A stretch of DNA of 64,000 nt from Symbiodinium natans (GCA_905221605.1 CAJNDS010000776.1:1-64000), one strand, 5' to 3'. Counted from the first letter of the stretch, positions 37,615-46,979 are shown. Program-made: numbers and translations. Notes: a model not told the origin generated them from the letters alone.

Positions 37615-38060
37615 GCCCCCCTTCAAAGGGGTCCCTTCAAAGGGGGTCCCTTCGAGGGGGGGGGGGGGAAAGGGTCAAAGCCCTTAAGCCCCCCCTTAAG
37701 CCCCCCGCCCCCCCTTAAGCCCCCCCTTAAGCCCCCCCTTAAGCCCCCCCTTAAGCCCCCCCTTTAAGCCCCCCTTAAGCCCCCCCCTTAACCCCCCCCC
37801 TTAAAGCCCCCTTGAAGCCCCCTTGAAGCCCCCCTTTAAGCCCCCCTTTAAGCCCCCCTTTAAGCCCCCTTTAAGCCCCCTTTAAGCCCCCCTTTAAGCC
37901 CCCCTTTAAGCCCCCCTTTAAACCCCCCTTTAAGCCCCCCTTTAAGCCCCCCTTTAAAAAGCCCCCTTAGAGCCCCCTTGAAGGCCCCCCCAAGGGGCTT
38001 AAAGCCCCCCCTTGAAGCCCCTCTTTTTAAGCCCCTGAAAGCCCCCCCTAAAGTTCCCCC
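37560..38060. repeat. TTTAAGCCCCC tandem tract 1
   Basis: Dozens of imperfect 11-13-bp units of the form TTTAAGCCCCCC or TTAAGCCCCCC, opening with inverted copies (GGGGGGCTTAAGCCCCCC near 37567-37585) and G-rich reverse units (about 37625-37665). No coding value. Confidence 0.9.
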
Positions 38061-38074
38061 CTGAAGCCGCATCT

Positions 38075-38440
38075 GTGGAGGGTTTAGGCAGCAGTTTAAG
38101 AGGCCTAATACTTGCTGGGCCTTTGGGCAGCAAGTTAAGAGGCGTAATACTTGCAGGGCCTTCTGCGGAGGGTTTAGGCAGCAGTTTAAGAGGCCTTATG
38201 TTTGCTGGGCCTTTTTTGGAGGGTTTGGGCAGCAGTTTAAAAGGCGTAATACTTGCTGGGCCTTCTGCGGAGGGTTTAGGCAGCAGTTTAAGAGGCCTGA
38301 TACTTGCTGGGCCTTTTGTGGAGGGTTTGGGCAGCAGTTTAAAAGGCGTAATGGGTTCGGGCAGCAGTTTAAGACGTCGAAGAGGCTTTATACCTGCTGG
38401 GCCTTCGGTGGAGGATTTAGGCAGCAGTTTAAGAGGCCTA
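38075..38440 (+). repeat. Tandem 51-bp-type repeats (in-frame)
   Basis: A unit around GGTTTAGGCAGCAGTTTAAG followed by AGGCSTAATACTTGCTGGGCC recurs about seven times, mostly at 51-bp spacing. It keeps one plus frame open (142 codons from 38075) with a 17-residue repeat GLGSSLRGLILAGPSAE. Repeat periods divisible by three keep frames open without selection, so coding is unproven. Confidence 0.8.
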
Positions 38441-38456
38441 ATGCGAGCATCGTGTT

Positions 38457-38732
38457 TGCAAATGGGGGGGGCTGCGCCCCCCCCAACCCCCCCGCTTGTT
38501 TAAGCCGGGCAAACTCGCGTGGAAGCATAGGAATCATGTCCAAAACAAAACAAAACATGGGGTTCTCGGCTTAGCCCCGCGCCACGTCACTGCTATGCAA
38601 ATGGGGGGGGGCTGCGCCCCCCCCAACCCCCCCGCTTTTTTTCTGCCGGGCAAGCTTGCGTGGAAGCATATGAATCATCTCTGAAACAAAACATGGGGTT
38701 CTCGGCTTAGCCCCGCGCCACGTCACTGCTAT
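38457..38732 (+). repeat. Two ~138-bp direct repeats with GC hairpin
   Basis: 38457-38596 and 38597-38732 are near-identical. Each holds GGGGGGC-TGC-GCCCCCC, a strong hairpin, and ends with TTAGCCCCGCGCCACGTCAC. The copies differ by small indels. Confidence 0.85.
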
Positions 38733-38826
38733 GAACTCTCTGCTCCTTGAAACTCGAGTAATGAACACAAAAAACAAAAGAAGAAGCGAGCGGGGTGGAA
38801 TTGCCCTTAAGCTCCCCTTTAAAAAG

Positions 38827-39295
38827 AGTCTCACTTCTCTGGTTTCGAAGAATGAAACCCAAAAAACAAAACAAGATTCGAGGGGGGTGGAATTTAGAAT
38901 ACATTCCCTTCTTTCTTTTCGTAAAGGGAAATGAATGTTTAGAGTCTCACTTCTCTGGTTTCGAAGAATGAAATCCAAAAACAAACACAAAATGTATAAC
39001 AAGATTCGAGGGGGGTGGAATTCAGAATACATTCCCTTCTTTCGTTCGTAAAGGGAAATGTATGTTTAGAGTCTCACTTCTCTGGTTTCGAATCATGAAA
39101 TCCCAAAAAAACACAAAAATATAACAAGATTCGAGGGGGGTGGAATTTAGAATAAATTCCTTTCTCTCTCTTTTAGAGTCTCACGTCTCTAGTTTCGAAG
39201 AACGAAATCCAAAAAACAAAACAAGATTCGAGGGGGGTGGAATTTAGAATAAATCCCTTCTTTCTCATCTTCAAGATAAAGTAATGTTTAGAGTC
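38827..39295 (+). repeat. Four ~110-130-bp tandem repeats
   Basis: Each unit starts AGAGTCTCACKTCTCTRGTTTCGAA (shown here as a consensus start AGAGTCTCAC...TTTCGAA), continues AAACAA...AAGATTCGAGGGGGGTGG, and ends in a TTCCTTTCT-type tract. Starts lie near 38827, 38940, 39068 and 39174. Some copies have a following GTAAAGGGAAATG word. Confidence 0.8.
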
Positions 39296-39299
39296 GCCC

Positions 39300-39895
39300 T
39301 TAAGCCACTCTTTTTCAGCCCCCTTAAGCCCTCCCCCTTAAGCCTCGCTAGCCCCCTTTTAAGCCCCCCTTTAAGCCCCCCCCTTTAAGCCCTTTAAGCC
39401 CCCTTCAAAGCCCTTGAAGCCCCCTTTAAGCCCCCTTTTAAACCACCCTTGAGCCCTTTAAAGCCCCCTTTAAGCCCCCCTTTAAGCCCCCCTTGAGCCC
39501 CCTTTAAGCCCCCTTAAGCCCCCCCCCAAACCCCCCCTTTTAAAGCCTCCTTAAGCCCCCCCCTTTAAGCCCCCCCTTAAAGCCCCCTTGAAGCCCCCCT
39601 TTTTTAAGCCCCCCTTTAAGCCCCCCTTTTAGCCCCCTTTAAGCCCCCTTTAAGCCCCCTTTTTTTTTTTTAAGCCCCCCTTTTAAGCCACCCTTTAAGC
39701 CCCCTTTAAGCCCCCCCTTAAGCCCCCCCTTAAGCCCCCCCTTAAGCCCCCCCTTAAGCCCCCCTTAAGCCTCCCTTAAGCTTTAAGCCCCCTTTAAAGC
39801 CCCTTCAAAGGGTCTTCTCCAAAGCCCCCCCCTTTGCCCCCCCTTTAGCCCCCCTTTCAGCCCCCCTTTAAGCTCCCCTTAAGCCCCCCTTTAAA
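39300..39895. repeat. TTTAAGCCCCC tandem tract 2
   Basis: Same unit as tract 1, about 600 bp, including a poly-T run near 39661-39670. The two tracts flank the four repeat islands between 38060 and 39295. Confidence 0.9.
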
Positions 39896-39999
39896 CAAAG
39901 GTGATGGGCCCATCAAGGGTCGCGCCAAGGCCGATACCGCCGCCTCCTCCAGTTCCGCGGCCCGAACGCACGCCCGAAACCCCAATTCCGTGGAGTGGC

Positions 40000-40260
40000 G
40001 CGATACGCGACAGCCACAACAGCAGTTTGAGTTAGTCACTGAAGAAGGAATGATTGGTGACAATGTGCGCAGTAAACAGGCAGAGCTTCAGCACCACATG
40101 CAGGGACACGTACCATACATGTCTGACTGTGATTTTGCCAGCGCACTGGAGGGACCACTCCAGCCCGAAAGCGTAGCAACCTGAACCCGAGAGAGTTTCA
40201 GCTTGACCAGTGCTTCTTTTGCAAGCTTGCATTCATCGTACTGTTCATACCATGAACTTT
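40000..40260 (+). pseudogene. Copia element 2 integrase N-terminal zinc domain, frameshifted
   Basis: HHMQGHVPYMSDCDF (about 40095-40140) matches the HHCC zinc domain seen in element 1. A one-base deletion in the TTTTGCCAGC region (about 40133-40140) puts the second Cys and the following RTGGTTPARKRS in another frame, so the listed frame ends early at 40184. Confidence 0.6.
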
Positions 40261-40344
40261 GCGATTTCAGTTTGCTTTGGACCTGAGGAAGAGAGCGCAG
40301 CAACAACAGCAGAGCATTTGTATCTCTGAGTCAGGCACTTTGGT

Positions 40345-40830
40345 GTGAAACAACCGCATTTCATGTCTGATGCAGAGAGACTCACAAAGAACATCGCAGC
40401 GAGGCTTGTTGATCTTTGTGAGGGTACTGAGGACAGCTTTGCACCCGAAAGGCATGCACCAGCAGCAGAACGAGCCATTAGGACCCTGAAAGGAATCGTA
40501 GCAACACATGAGCTTGAGTTGCGTGAACATGTTTTGGATGGTGAGTGTGCGGATGTTTTCGACCTTCTGTTTCAATACGCAGCAAACACGCACAACAGGT
40601 TTTCAGTTTCTGTAGGGTCGACCATGACACCCATGCAGAAGATCCGCGGAGATCGAGTGCGACCGCAAGTCACGTATCCGTTCGGTGCGGTCGCATACGC
40701 TAAGACAACGCGGGCTAGAAGCCTGACGCGGATGCCAAGTATGCTCGAGGGATCTACTTGGGACCAGTGCTTGGGAGCACAGGTCATGCCGTGGAAATCC
40801 GCTTGGATGGTGGGGAGACGAAACGGGTGA
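40345..40830 (+). pseudogene. Copia element 2 integrase C-terminal part
   Basis: PERHAPAAERAIRTLKG (about 40447-40497) corresponds to the catalytic Glu region of element 1 (RHAPVAERAIRTLKE). It is followed by conserved NTHNRFSVSVGSTMTP and an integrase C-terminal stretch. The core between the zinc domain and this point, including the first catalytic Asp, is largely missing. Confidence 0.65.
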
Positions 40831-41851
40831 TCGCGCCCGGACTCAAATTGCTCTACCCGTTGCGTTTCGACGCAAATCTTCTGCCAGGGCCTTTGCATAG
40901 ATGGCTTCGTGCCCCGGCCTGAAGCAACGAAGACCAAAGAGCTGTTTCTCCCATATGTTCCAGGTGGAGGTCCTTCCATAGACTGGGTGAGACCACAACA
41001 TGGTGTTCACCCAAGTGCCCCGGATGCCAGGCTAATTGGAGAAGACCCATACGATGATGACGAGCAAATGAAGCCGAACAAGAACACGCTTTGGAGGAGA
41101 GGAGGTCCGAGCGTTTGATCCTGAGCAAGCAGGAGTCGGAGACTTGGAGATCCCGGAGATGTCAGTGCCGGATGCTGACTGGAATGTATCCGAATACCAG
41201 CCGTCCGAGGCTGAGGATGAGGATATGGGAGACGCTCCAGAGCATCCCCAGACATTCCATGAGGGGGTCTCAGTCCGATACCTGGAGGAATTGCTTGAGA
41301 ACGCGCACTACACACCACAACCACTCTCTTGTTGTGACCACTACGATGTCGAAGCAGCATGTCACTTGTTGGTCGGTCGAGCGTGGAGAAGTTCCCGTAT
41401 GTTTGCTTGAACACAACAACACAACAACCAGCACCACCAACAACAATAGTCGGTCGAGCGTGAAGCAGTTGTTGTTGAATCTCCAAGACCACCCTTGTGT
41501 ATGTTCTTCAGTTAAAGAGAAAAAGGAAGATGAGTCCGCAGGGACGTACATGAGAATCCAAGACAGGACTCTCTGGGTGAATCGACCTTGAGCCAGCTAC
41601 GATGACCTGGAAGGTTTTCAGCTGGACCATGAAGAGACATGGCAAGGAATCAAGAAAGAAGTGAATGCGCTCGATAGTCTGAAAGTCGGTTATGCAAGAT
41701 CAAAGAGCGAGATTGATGAATACCGCAAAGCCAACCCACAAACTGTCGGACAGTCAAGTCCCGATGGGTCCTCACTCAGAAGGCCCCAGGACTAGTCCGA
41801 GCAAGGATAGTCGCTAAGGATTTTGCTCATGGCCGACCATCCGCACTCGAT
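40831..41851 (+). pseudogene. Integrase-RT linker of element 2, broken into several frames
   Basis: Short plus-strand pieces in three frames: FVPRPEATKTKELFLPYVPG (about 40905-40965), MSVPDADWNVSEYQPSEAED (about 41157-41220) and DLEGFQLDHEETW (about 41603-41645). The last starts the pre-RT region. An AACAAC-rich low-complexity patch at about 41408-41450 may be a local expansion. Confidence 0.45.
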
Positions 41852-42748
41852 TTGGGGTTGAGTTCCAACACTGCATCAGTGGAAGCCCTCAAGATCGTCC
41901 TTGCACGGGCGGTGAAGGGAAAGATGCGGGCGTACGGCCTCGACATCTCCACCGCGTTTCTCTTTGCGCAGGTAGTGGAACCCACCATTATCGAGTTGCC
42001 AAGTACATTCGCGCTCGAGAGCGACGAAACCGCGTGCTTGATACTGGAGAAAGCGCTCTACGGTTTGCGTTCCGCCAGCCTTAGCTGGCAGCGACACTTG
42101 AACAGGATCGTATCTGCACTAGGCTTACAAGCGAGTCCGCTTGAACCGACGCTTTTCAGCGGATGGGTCAACCTTGAATCCGGATGGGAGTATATCATCA
42201 TGTTAGCGTACGTGGATGATTTGCTCATTGTGTCCTCTACCGAGAAAGGGTTCGAGTACGTCCACGAAGCCCTGAGTTCAGTCTTGAAAGTCAAAGTGAC
42301 AGGGAGGCTGATCGAAGATGGGCAGATGGAATTCCTCGGTCGTTTGATCCGTTGGGATGGACGACAGATCACGCTTGGGGTGAAGCCTGAGTATGTGAAG
42401 TCGGTCTTTACATCCTTCGGATGGGACATATCCACCGTGAAAGCATCCTTGACGACACCCGACATCAGGAGTATGTACGATGAGGAGAGTGTTGAAGAGC
42501 CTTCGAAGGAGCTGTCGAGTGAGGCCGCCTCACGATTCCGAAGTTGCCTAGGGAAGATAGGATGGCTCTGTCAAACTCGCTCAGATATAACGTATTTTCA
42601 CTCCATGTTGTCACGCGGACAAAGCATGCCACGGCAAGTGCATGAAGATGCACTTCGCAAGTTCCTGCGATGGTTAGCAGCGTTTCCGATCAAATCTTCC
42701 CGCTCGGAGATGGCAAGACCAATGAGGGGGAGAATGCCAGCCTGGTAG
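41852..42748 (+). CDS. Copia element 2 reverse transcriptase fragment
   Basis: DISTAFLFAQ (motif A region, about 41940-41970), ALYGLRSASLSWQRHL, YVDDLL at 42209-42226, and EFLGRLI. The residues match element 1 motif by motif. The frame is lost near 42685-42700, just before RNase H, and the credible protein continues in the frame open to 43008. The upstream RT start lies in other frames. Confidence 0.8.
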   Translation: MGLSSNTASVEALKIVLARAVKGKMRAYGLDISTAFLFAQVVEPTIIELPSTFALESDETACLILEKALYGLRSASLSWQRHLNRIVSALGLQASPLEPTLFSGWVNLESGWEYIIMLAYVDDLLIVSSTEKGFEYVHEALSSVLKVKVTGRLIEDGQMEFLGRLIRWDGRQITLGVKPEYVKSVFTSFGWDISTVKASLTTPDIRSMYDEESVEEPSKELSSEAASRFRSCLGKIGWLCQTRSDITYFHSMLSRGQSMPRQVHEDALRKFLRWLAAFPIKSSRSEMARPMRGRMPAW

Positions 42749-43008
42749 CCTATTGCGACAGCAGTTGGGGCAGCGAGATGAGCGTAGCCCGGAAGAGCAC
42801 CAGTGGCGGAGTGATCTACATCGCAGTGGACGGTCTGTGGTACTGCATAAAGGGGTATAGCCGCCTGCAGAGCGTCGTGGCACTCAGCTCCGCAGAGGCA
42901 GAGTTGTTTGCCATCGCCGAGGCAGCGAAAGAGGTGGCAGGACTTGCGCAATTGACGGCGCATATCTGGGGCACCCTCCAAAAAAAAACCCCACCGCGTG
43001 TACACTGA
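42700..43008 (+). CDS. Copia element 2 RNase H, first part
   Basis: YCDSSWGSEMSVARKSTSGG and LSSAEAELFAIAEAAKE carry the first RNase H Asp and the Glu. The frame ends shortly after a run of nine A (42980-42988), which probably caused the frame change to the next block. Confidence 0.75.
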   Translation, partial: PLGDGKTNEGENASLVAYCDSSWGSEMSVARKSTSGGVIYIAVDGLWYCIKGYSRLQSVVALSSAEAELFAIAEAAKEVAGLAQLTAHIWGTLQKKTPPRVH

Positions 43009-44002
43009 CTCTGCCTCAGCTAGGCAAATCGCCAGCATGGAGGGGCTACTCAGGCGCATGCGGCATATAGACTTGAGGTTGTGCTTTATCCAAGACCGTG
43101 TCCATAGCGGCGAGTTAGCAGTAGAGGGAGTGGCCGGAACCGAGAATGTGAGCGATCTTCTCACAAAGAATTTAAATCGCCTCCAAACAGCAAAGCATAC
43201 AGCAACCCTCGGACTAGAAGATGTCACCAACATCGATTTCCGAGAGGTCCCGGCAGTCAGGTCTTGCTTGTTGCTGTCTGGAGTGCTAGATTCGATACTC
43301 GGGCCGGACAACCTCGAATATGAAGCTTTCTGTCGGCTATGCGAACTCGAGACTGAATATTCAACTTTGCTGATCGAGTTTTGCACGAGTTCACGTTCGA
43401 ATCTGTACCTGCAAGGAAGTGTGCACCAAGTATTTGTCCTGCCGATTACTCAAGGGGTTGACGGAACCTCAAATGACACCGTGGAGCGGGTCATGTCTGC
43501 AATGAATGTTGCGAGAGAATGGGGGATGAAGGTTGTTTTCTGGAGCAGCACTCCTTGTACCGGAGGTAGCCCGTACCAACGGCGACACGAAGATCGGCCG
43601 GGCTATCAGGACCATCTACAAGCTTTATTCACGGTGCATCGCAAGCTCTGGCGGAGCTTCTTAGTGATGGTGAACCACCCGCAAGTAGGGGTATGGGTCA
43701 TAGAATGGCCGCAGAGGTGTGCCTACTGGGGATGGGCAAGCACCCGTTCGTTTGCAAGGCAACGAACCCATTACACTGGCGAAGTGCACGGCTGTGTTTC
43801 AGGCTTGGTAGGCAGAGATGGATTACCTATCCGAAAGATTTGGAAACTGATGTCGAACGATGAACAGTTTGTGCGAACAATGTCCGAAACATTTGCATGT
43901 ACCTGCAAGGGAGATCATTCACGAAACTTTGATCTCAAAGCAACGCAGCACTATCCGCCAGCTTTCGCGGACGTCGCCCTGGAAAGCTTGCGACTGCGGT
44001 AA
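42990..44002 (+). CDS. Copia element 2 RNase H end and methyltransferase-like C-terminal domain
   Basis: Starts with YTDSASARQIASMEG, the third Asp region of RNase H, then HIDLRLCFIQD and NVSDLLTKNL, as in element 1. From about 43250 the extra domain follows: LLIEFCTSSRSNL, WSSTPCTGGSPYQ (about 43540-43580), VHRKLW, VIEWPQRCAYWGW, VHGCVSGLVGRDG, CKGDHSRNFDLKATQHYP, ending at the TAA at 44000-44002. These match the element 1 domain along its length with no indels of note, although the two elements are diverged elsewhere. Confidence 0.65.
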
Positions 44003-44159
44003 TTAGGTTACTTTGCGAGAGTCAGTCGACCTCCAGCGGTCTGAAGCAGTGCAGCGGTCTAGGACTGAGGAATGCGCCGGAATCCATGGCCCGGCGAGGA
44101 GCTTAGTTGACTTTGCGTGGAGCTTAGTTGACGTGACCAACAGTGAAACTCTTGGTCAT
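44003..44159. other. 3' untranslated part of copia element 2
   Basis: Between the stop and the polypurine tract. It contains two tandem GAGCTTAGTTGAC words near 44098-44131 and nothing coding. Confidence 0.5.
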
Positions 44160-44169
44160 GAGGGGGAGT
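44160..44169 (+). promoter_or_regulatory. Polypurine tract of copia element 2
   Basis: GAGGGGGAGT directly before the TGATATATGTGA that starts the LTR; it defines the 3' LTR start. Confidence 0.7.
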
Positions 44170-44181
44170 TGATATATGTGA
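44170..44181 (+). repeat. First 12 bases of 3' LTR / target site of the array (TSD 1)
   Basis: TGATATATGTGA, identical to the 5' LTR start at 32679-32690. The LTR is interrupted here by unit 1. The same 12-mer recurs at 46681, 46980, 49489, 51999, 54538 (one substitution) and 57046. Confidence 0.85.
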
Positions 44182-46680
44182 TTGGCTCAAGATCTCGGCT
44201 CAACCCCGGTGGGGTGCACAGGTAGCAGAGCGGTAGCTGTGTGAACCAGCCTCGAGTCCCCTAACCGTTTTGGGTACCAGGCCTGCTTTTTCACAGCCTT
44301 CATTTGAGCCATGTCCAGAGCACCTGTGCAGTCGAGATCCTCACTGCCAGCAAGTGATGGGTTGGAGTCATCTCACCCAACTTGCTCTGCAGAGAGCCAG
44401 AAAGAAGGCACGGCCCGACTGGAGGGCGAAGCAGCCCGGCTTGGGGAACTCTTCCCTTATGCGAGTCCTCTTACAGCCGGCTGTGGAGTTTTTCCAGCCT
44501 TGGAAGACCAGGTAAGTTGCTCGAGCAGCCTGGCAAGTGCAGAGCGAACTTGGGCCCATAGAGCCAATTGTGGCTCCAGCCAAGGCAGGACTTTTCACCA
44601 AGCACTCTGCTTTCGCTGGTTTCACAAGGGCCGGAAAGAATGGCTGCTCCTCGCAGAGGACAGCAGAGTGTATTTTGTTCGCACCAGCAAATCCGGCAAA
44701 ACAGTTAGAGCCGGACCTTGTGGGCAATGGCGATGCATGGAAGACCCAGCAGAGCTCCACGGGGGAACGGGTGGCGACCCGCCCGTGCAGTGGCTTCGCC
44801 TGTTAAACTTTAACTGCACTGGCTGTGGTAATATTCCAACCCATAACCTCAGGTTTGTGCCAGGTCCTGGGAAAAGGCAACCAGCGATCTTGCACGGAGA
44901 GGATGGAAGACGCATCGAGCTCCACTGTGCCCTTTGTCTAGAAAACTTTCTAGCTTGCACGTGGAGCTGGCCGAGTTTTGACCAAGCAGTTAGGAGACCG
45001 GTGTTCCTGGACGACGCCTCCCTTGCTGACTTGCGTCAGTTAGGTCACCAAGTTATGCAGCCCGCACAGCCTTCGCTGGTTCCGCTGTCTTCTGCAGCCA
45101 GCGCACATGGCTGGACTTTCCTTGAGGAAGGGTGTTCTCAGGATCCAGACTCCCCAGAAGAAGCATGCAGCAGTGACTGGCAAGTGTGTGGCTTTGAAGA
45201 TTTGGAAGACATCCCATGGGAGGTCTGACCTACTTCAGCCCCAACCCACCCAAATTGCAGGAGCTTTGCCCTGCCAGAATCAAGGGCGAGACTATCCCCT
45301 CCGGAATCCATTCAGGGTGAGGCTTCTCCCCGTTTCAATCAGTGACGGTCTTTCGAGTCCGTTTCCAAATTGTGAGTGCCTCAGGGCACCAAAGAGAATC
45401 TTGCATAGAATTGGATCATGATTTGATCGCATAAGGTTGCAGGTGTAAGAATGCAAGCAAGCAAGTGCTCAGTCCCGGCACATACCCAGATCCATCCATC
45501 GGAATATTCGCAGTCGTTCCGTTGGTCACCCTGCAGGACAAGCCGCCTTGATGTGGCTTTAGTACAGCCTGACACCGGTTTGGCCCCCTTGTTCGGTCTG
45601 TTGAGCAGACCGCTGGACCGGGTTTTCGGGCTCAGGAGCTTGCGGGTCTTCCACAGGCCCAACACGGGGTTCTCGCAAACACAGCGCCCGAAAGGATAAC
45701 GTCAGAACCGGACCCTGTAGATCCTCACTGGTTGATGAGGGGAGGGAGCGCGCTGAGATGTTGGGGAACGGACGAGGATCCTAGTACTTACCGGTCGGTT
45801 GTGGCCGAGGGCATGCTGCCCGGCATCAGTTTGGGGTTACCCGTGTTTGGCCTGCCGAGGATTTCCTTTGAGTTTCCTGCAGGGTGCTGTTGTTTTCTCT
45901 CCGGGTGGTGCAAGCCCATCCTGGAGGAAGCCTAGCGGCAGGCGTTGTTTGGTAGGGACCAAAACCTAGGCTGACGGACAGCCTGAGGCACCAGATTGCG
46001 GAGGTTAAAGGCTGTGGCTCGGTGCCCGAAAGCCTGCCCAGCTGAGATGCCCAAATCAACCAAGCCCTCCCTGCGTGCAAGTGGTGTGGGCTCCTCTGGA
46101 GCCGCTGAGGTTGAACCAGTGAGTAAGAGCGAGAAAGCTGGTTCTTCCTCCCTGGTGAGTAAGTGCGAGAAAACCAGGTCAGCATCCGGGGCAAACAGGA
46201 GCTCAGTGCTGCTGCGGCATGAGTTTCTGGGGCCTAGGTTAGTAAGTGCGAGAAAGCTTAGGCCTGCTCCGGTGGTTGGCGACTTTTGCCTTCCACTTGT
46301 TTGCAGTCTGTACAGGCATTGCCCATGTGTCGGTTCCGGACCTTCTGCCTTTTCTGAGTGAGCCGAATGTGGGTGAGTTTCTCCCCTGTACAGGCAGGGC
46401 GTATAGGGTAGGCAGTACAGACCAGGCAGTTCAACCTGCAGAACTTTTGCCTAGGGCTTTGTATAGAGCCAAACCAGTGAGTAGCCGTAGGCCGCCGAGC
46501 TTCTCGCGGAACTGGTTAAGCCCTCTTTGCTTTCTCTCGGTGTTCCCTGCACATAGTTCGGCCGTGTTAAGCAGGCCAAGGACACCTCGAGAGTTTTTCC
46601 TTTTCTGTGCATAGTTAATACCTTCCGGAACTTCGGTTCCGAAGAGCCTAACCTGGCTAGCGACGCAGTCCGCTTTCGAG
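44182..46680 (+). mobile_element. Array unit 1 (full, 2499 bp)
   Basis: Starts with the DinoSL relic TTGGCTCAAG (44182-44191), a leader with CTCAACCCCGGTGGGG, the 305-codon ORF (44311-45228), about 1.4 kb of non-coding sequence with three AGTAAG-GCGAGAAA-like words near 46120-46260, and a hairpin CGGAAC-TTCG-GTTCCG (46626-46641). It ends GCTTTCGAG at 46680, followed by the 12-mer (46681-46692). There is no poly-A tail. I interpret it as a non-autonomous retroposed unit. Confidence 0.8.
44311..45228 (+). CDS. Array unit 1 protein, 305 residues, zinc-ribbon-like
   Basis: No known family recognised. Residues 1-60 are Ser/Glu/Ala-rich. 95-215 contain Trp/Arg-rich sequence (GRKEWLLLAED, CGQWRCMEDP) and four cysteines spaced as two CxxC pairs (C169/C172 in NCTGCGN and C206/C209 in HCALCL), a layout typical of zinc ribbons. 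The tail is acidic (EDLEDIPWEV). A nucleic-acid-binding role is plausible but inferred. A perfect splice donor CAG|GTAAGT lies at residues 67-70. A Met start at 44311 is the first ATG after the leader. Compared with units 3-5 it has Phe60, Arg119 and Arg181. Confidence 0.65.
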   Translation: MSRAPVQSRSSLPASDGLESSHPTCSAESQKEGTARLEGEAARLGELFPYASPLTAGCGVFPALEDQVSCSSSLASAERTWAHRANCGSSQGRTFHQALCFRWFHKGRKEWLLLAEDSRVYFVRTSKSGKTVRAGPCGQWRCMEDPAELHGGTGGDPPVQWLRLLNFNCTGCGNIPTHNLRFVPGPGKRQPAILHGEDGRRIELHCALCLENFLACTWSWPSFDQAVRRPVFLDDASLADLRQLGHQVMQPAQPSLVPLSSAASAHGWTFLEEGCSQDPDSPEEACSSDWQVCGFEDLEDIPWEV

Positions 46681-46692
46681 TGATATATGTGA

Positions 46693-46979
46693 TGAGGGCG
46701 TATAGGGTAGGCAGTACAGACCAGGCAGTTCAACCTGCAGAACATTTGCCTAGGGCTTTGTATAGAGCCAAACCAGTGAGTAGCCGTAGGCCGCCGAGCT
46801 TCTCGCGGAACTGGTTAAGCCCTCATTGCTTTCTCTCGGTGTTCCCTGCACATAGTTCGGCCGTGTTAAGCAGGCCAAGGACACCTCGAGAGTTTTTCCT
46901 TTTCTGTGCATAGTTAATACCTTCCGGAACTTCGGTTCCGAAGAGCCTAACCTGGCTAGCGACGCAGTCCGCTTTCGAG
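46693..46979 (+). mobile_element. Array unit 1b: 5'-truncated copy (287 bp)
   Basis: From 46695 it matches the 3' end of the units (equivalent to 46396-46680 of unit 1), including the hairpin (46925-46940) and the GCTTTCGAG end. It has no spliced-leader relic or ORF. It is flanked on both sides by TGATATATGTGA. 5' truncation is a hallmark of target-primed reverse transcription. Confidence 0.85.

Larger units (their letters stand above)
32679..44181 (+). mobile_element. Ty1/copia LTR retrotransposon 2 (decayed; 3' LTR interrupted)
   Basis: Plus-strand order: 5' LTR, primer-binding site, gag plus protease, an extra ORF and repeat block, integrase remnants, RT, RNase H, C-terminal domain, polypurine tract and the first 12 bases of the 3' LTR. 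Gag and the C-terminal domain are clearly homologous to element 1. Frameshifts in the integrase, RT and RNase H and loss of the integrase core show it is dead. The rest of the 3' LTR is expected beyond the inserted array and LINE, outside the window. Confidence 0.8.

Noticed and set aside
37860-38072. Minus-strand Gly/Leu/Lys-repeat open frame
   Set aside because: It is a translation of the TTTAAGCCCCC repeats, with no independent support.
38457-38732. CRISPR-like direct repeats
   Set aside because: Only two long copies, adjacent with no spacers, in a eukaryotic genome; the GC hairpin is part of a tandem repeat.
41584-41595. CTGGCTCAAG (minus strand) in the copia 2 pre-RT region
   Set aside because: It is coding sequence of the polyprotein on the other strand; chance match.
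32679-44181. Treating copia element 2 as intact because of its long gag frame
   Set aside because: Integrase core is missing and RT and RNase H are split by frameshifts, including at a nine-A run (42980-42988).
44205-44260. A tRNA gene in the unit leader
   Set aside because: A and B box-like words are present, but I cannot fold acceptor and anticodon stems; kept only as a finding about a possible internal promoter.
44368-44760. Minus-strand 130-codon frames in each array unit
   Set aside because: They are antisense to the 305-codon ORF, show Cys/Ala-rich shadow composition and lack conservation in unit 4 and unit 5 lengths.
45381-46614. Several 80-120-codon frames in the 3' part of the array units
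   Set aside because: Their lengths and ends change between units through indels (notably in unit 4), so I treat the 3' part as non-coding.
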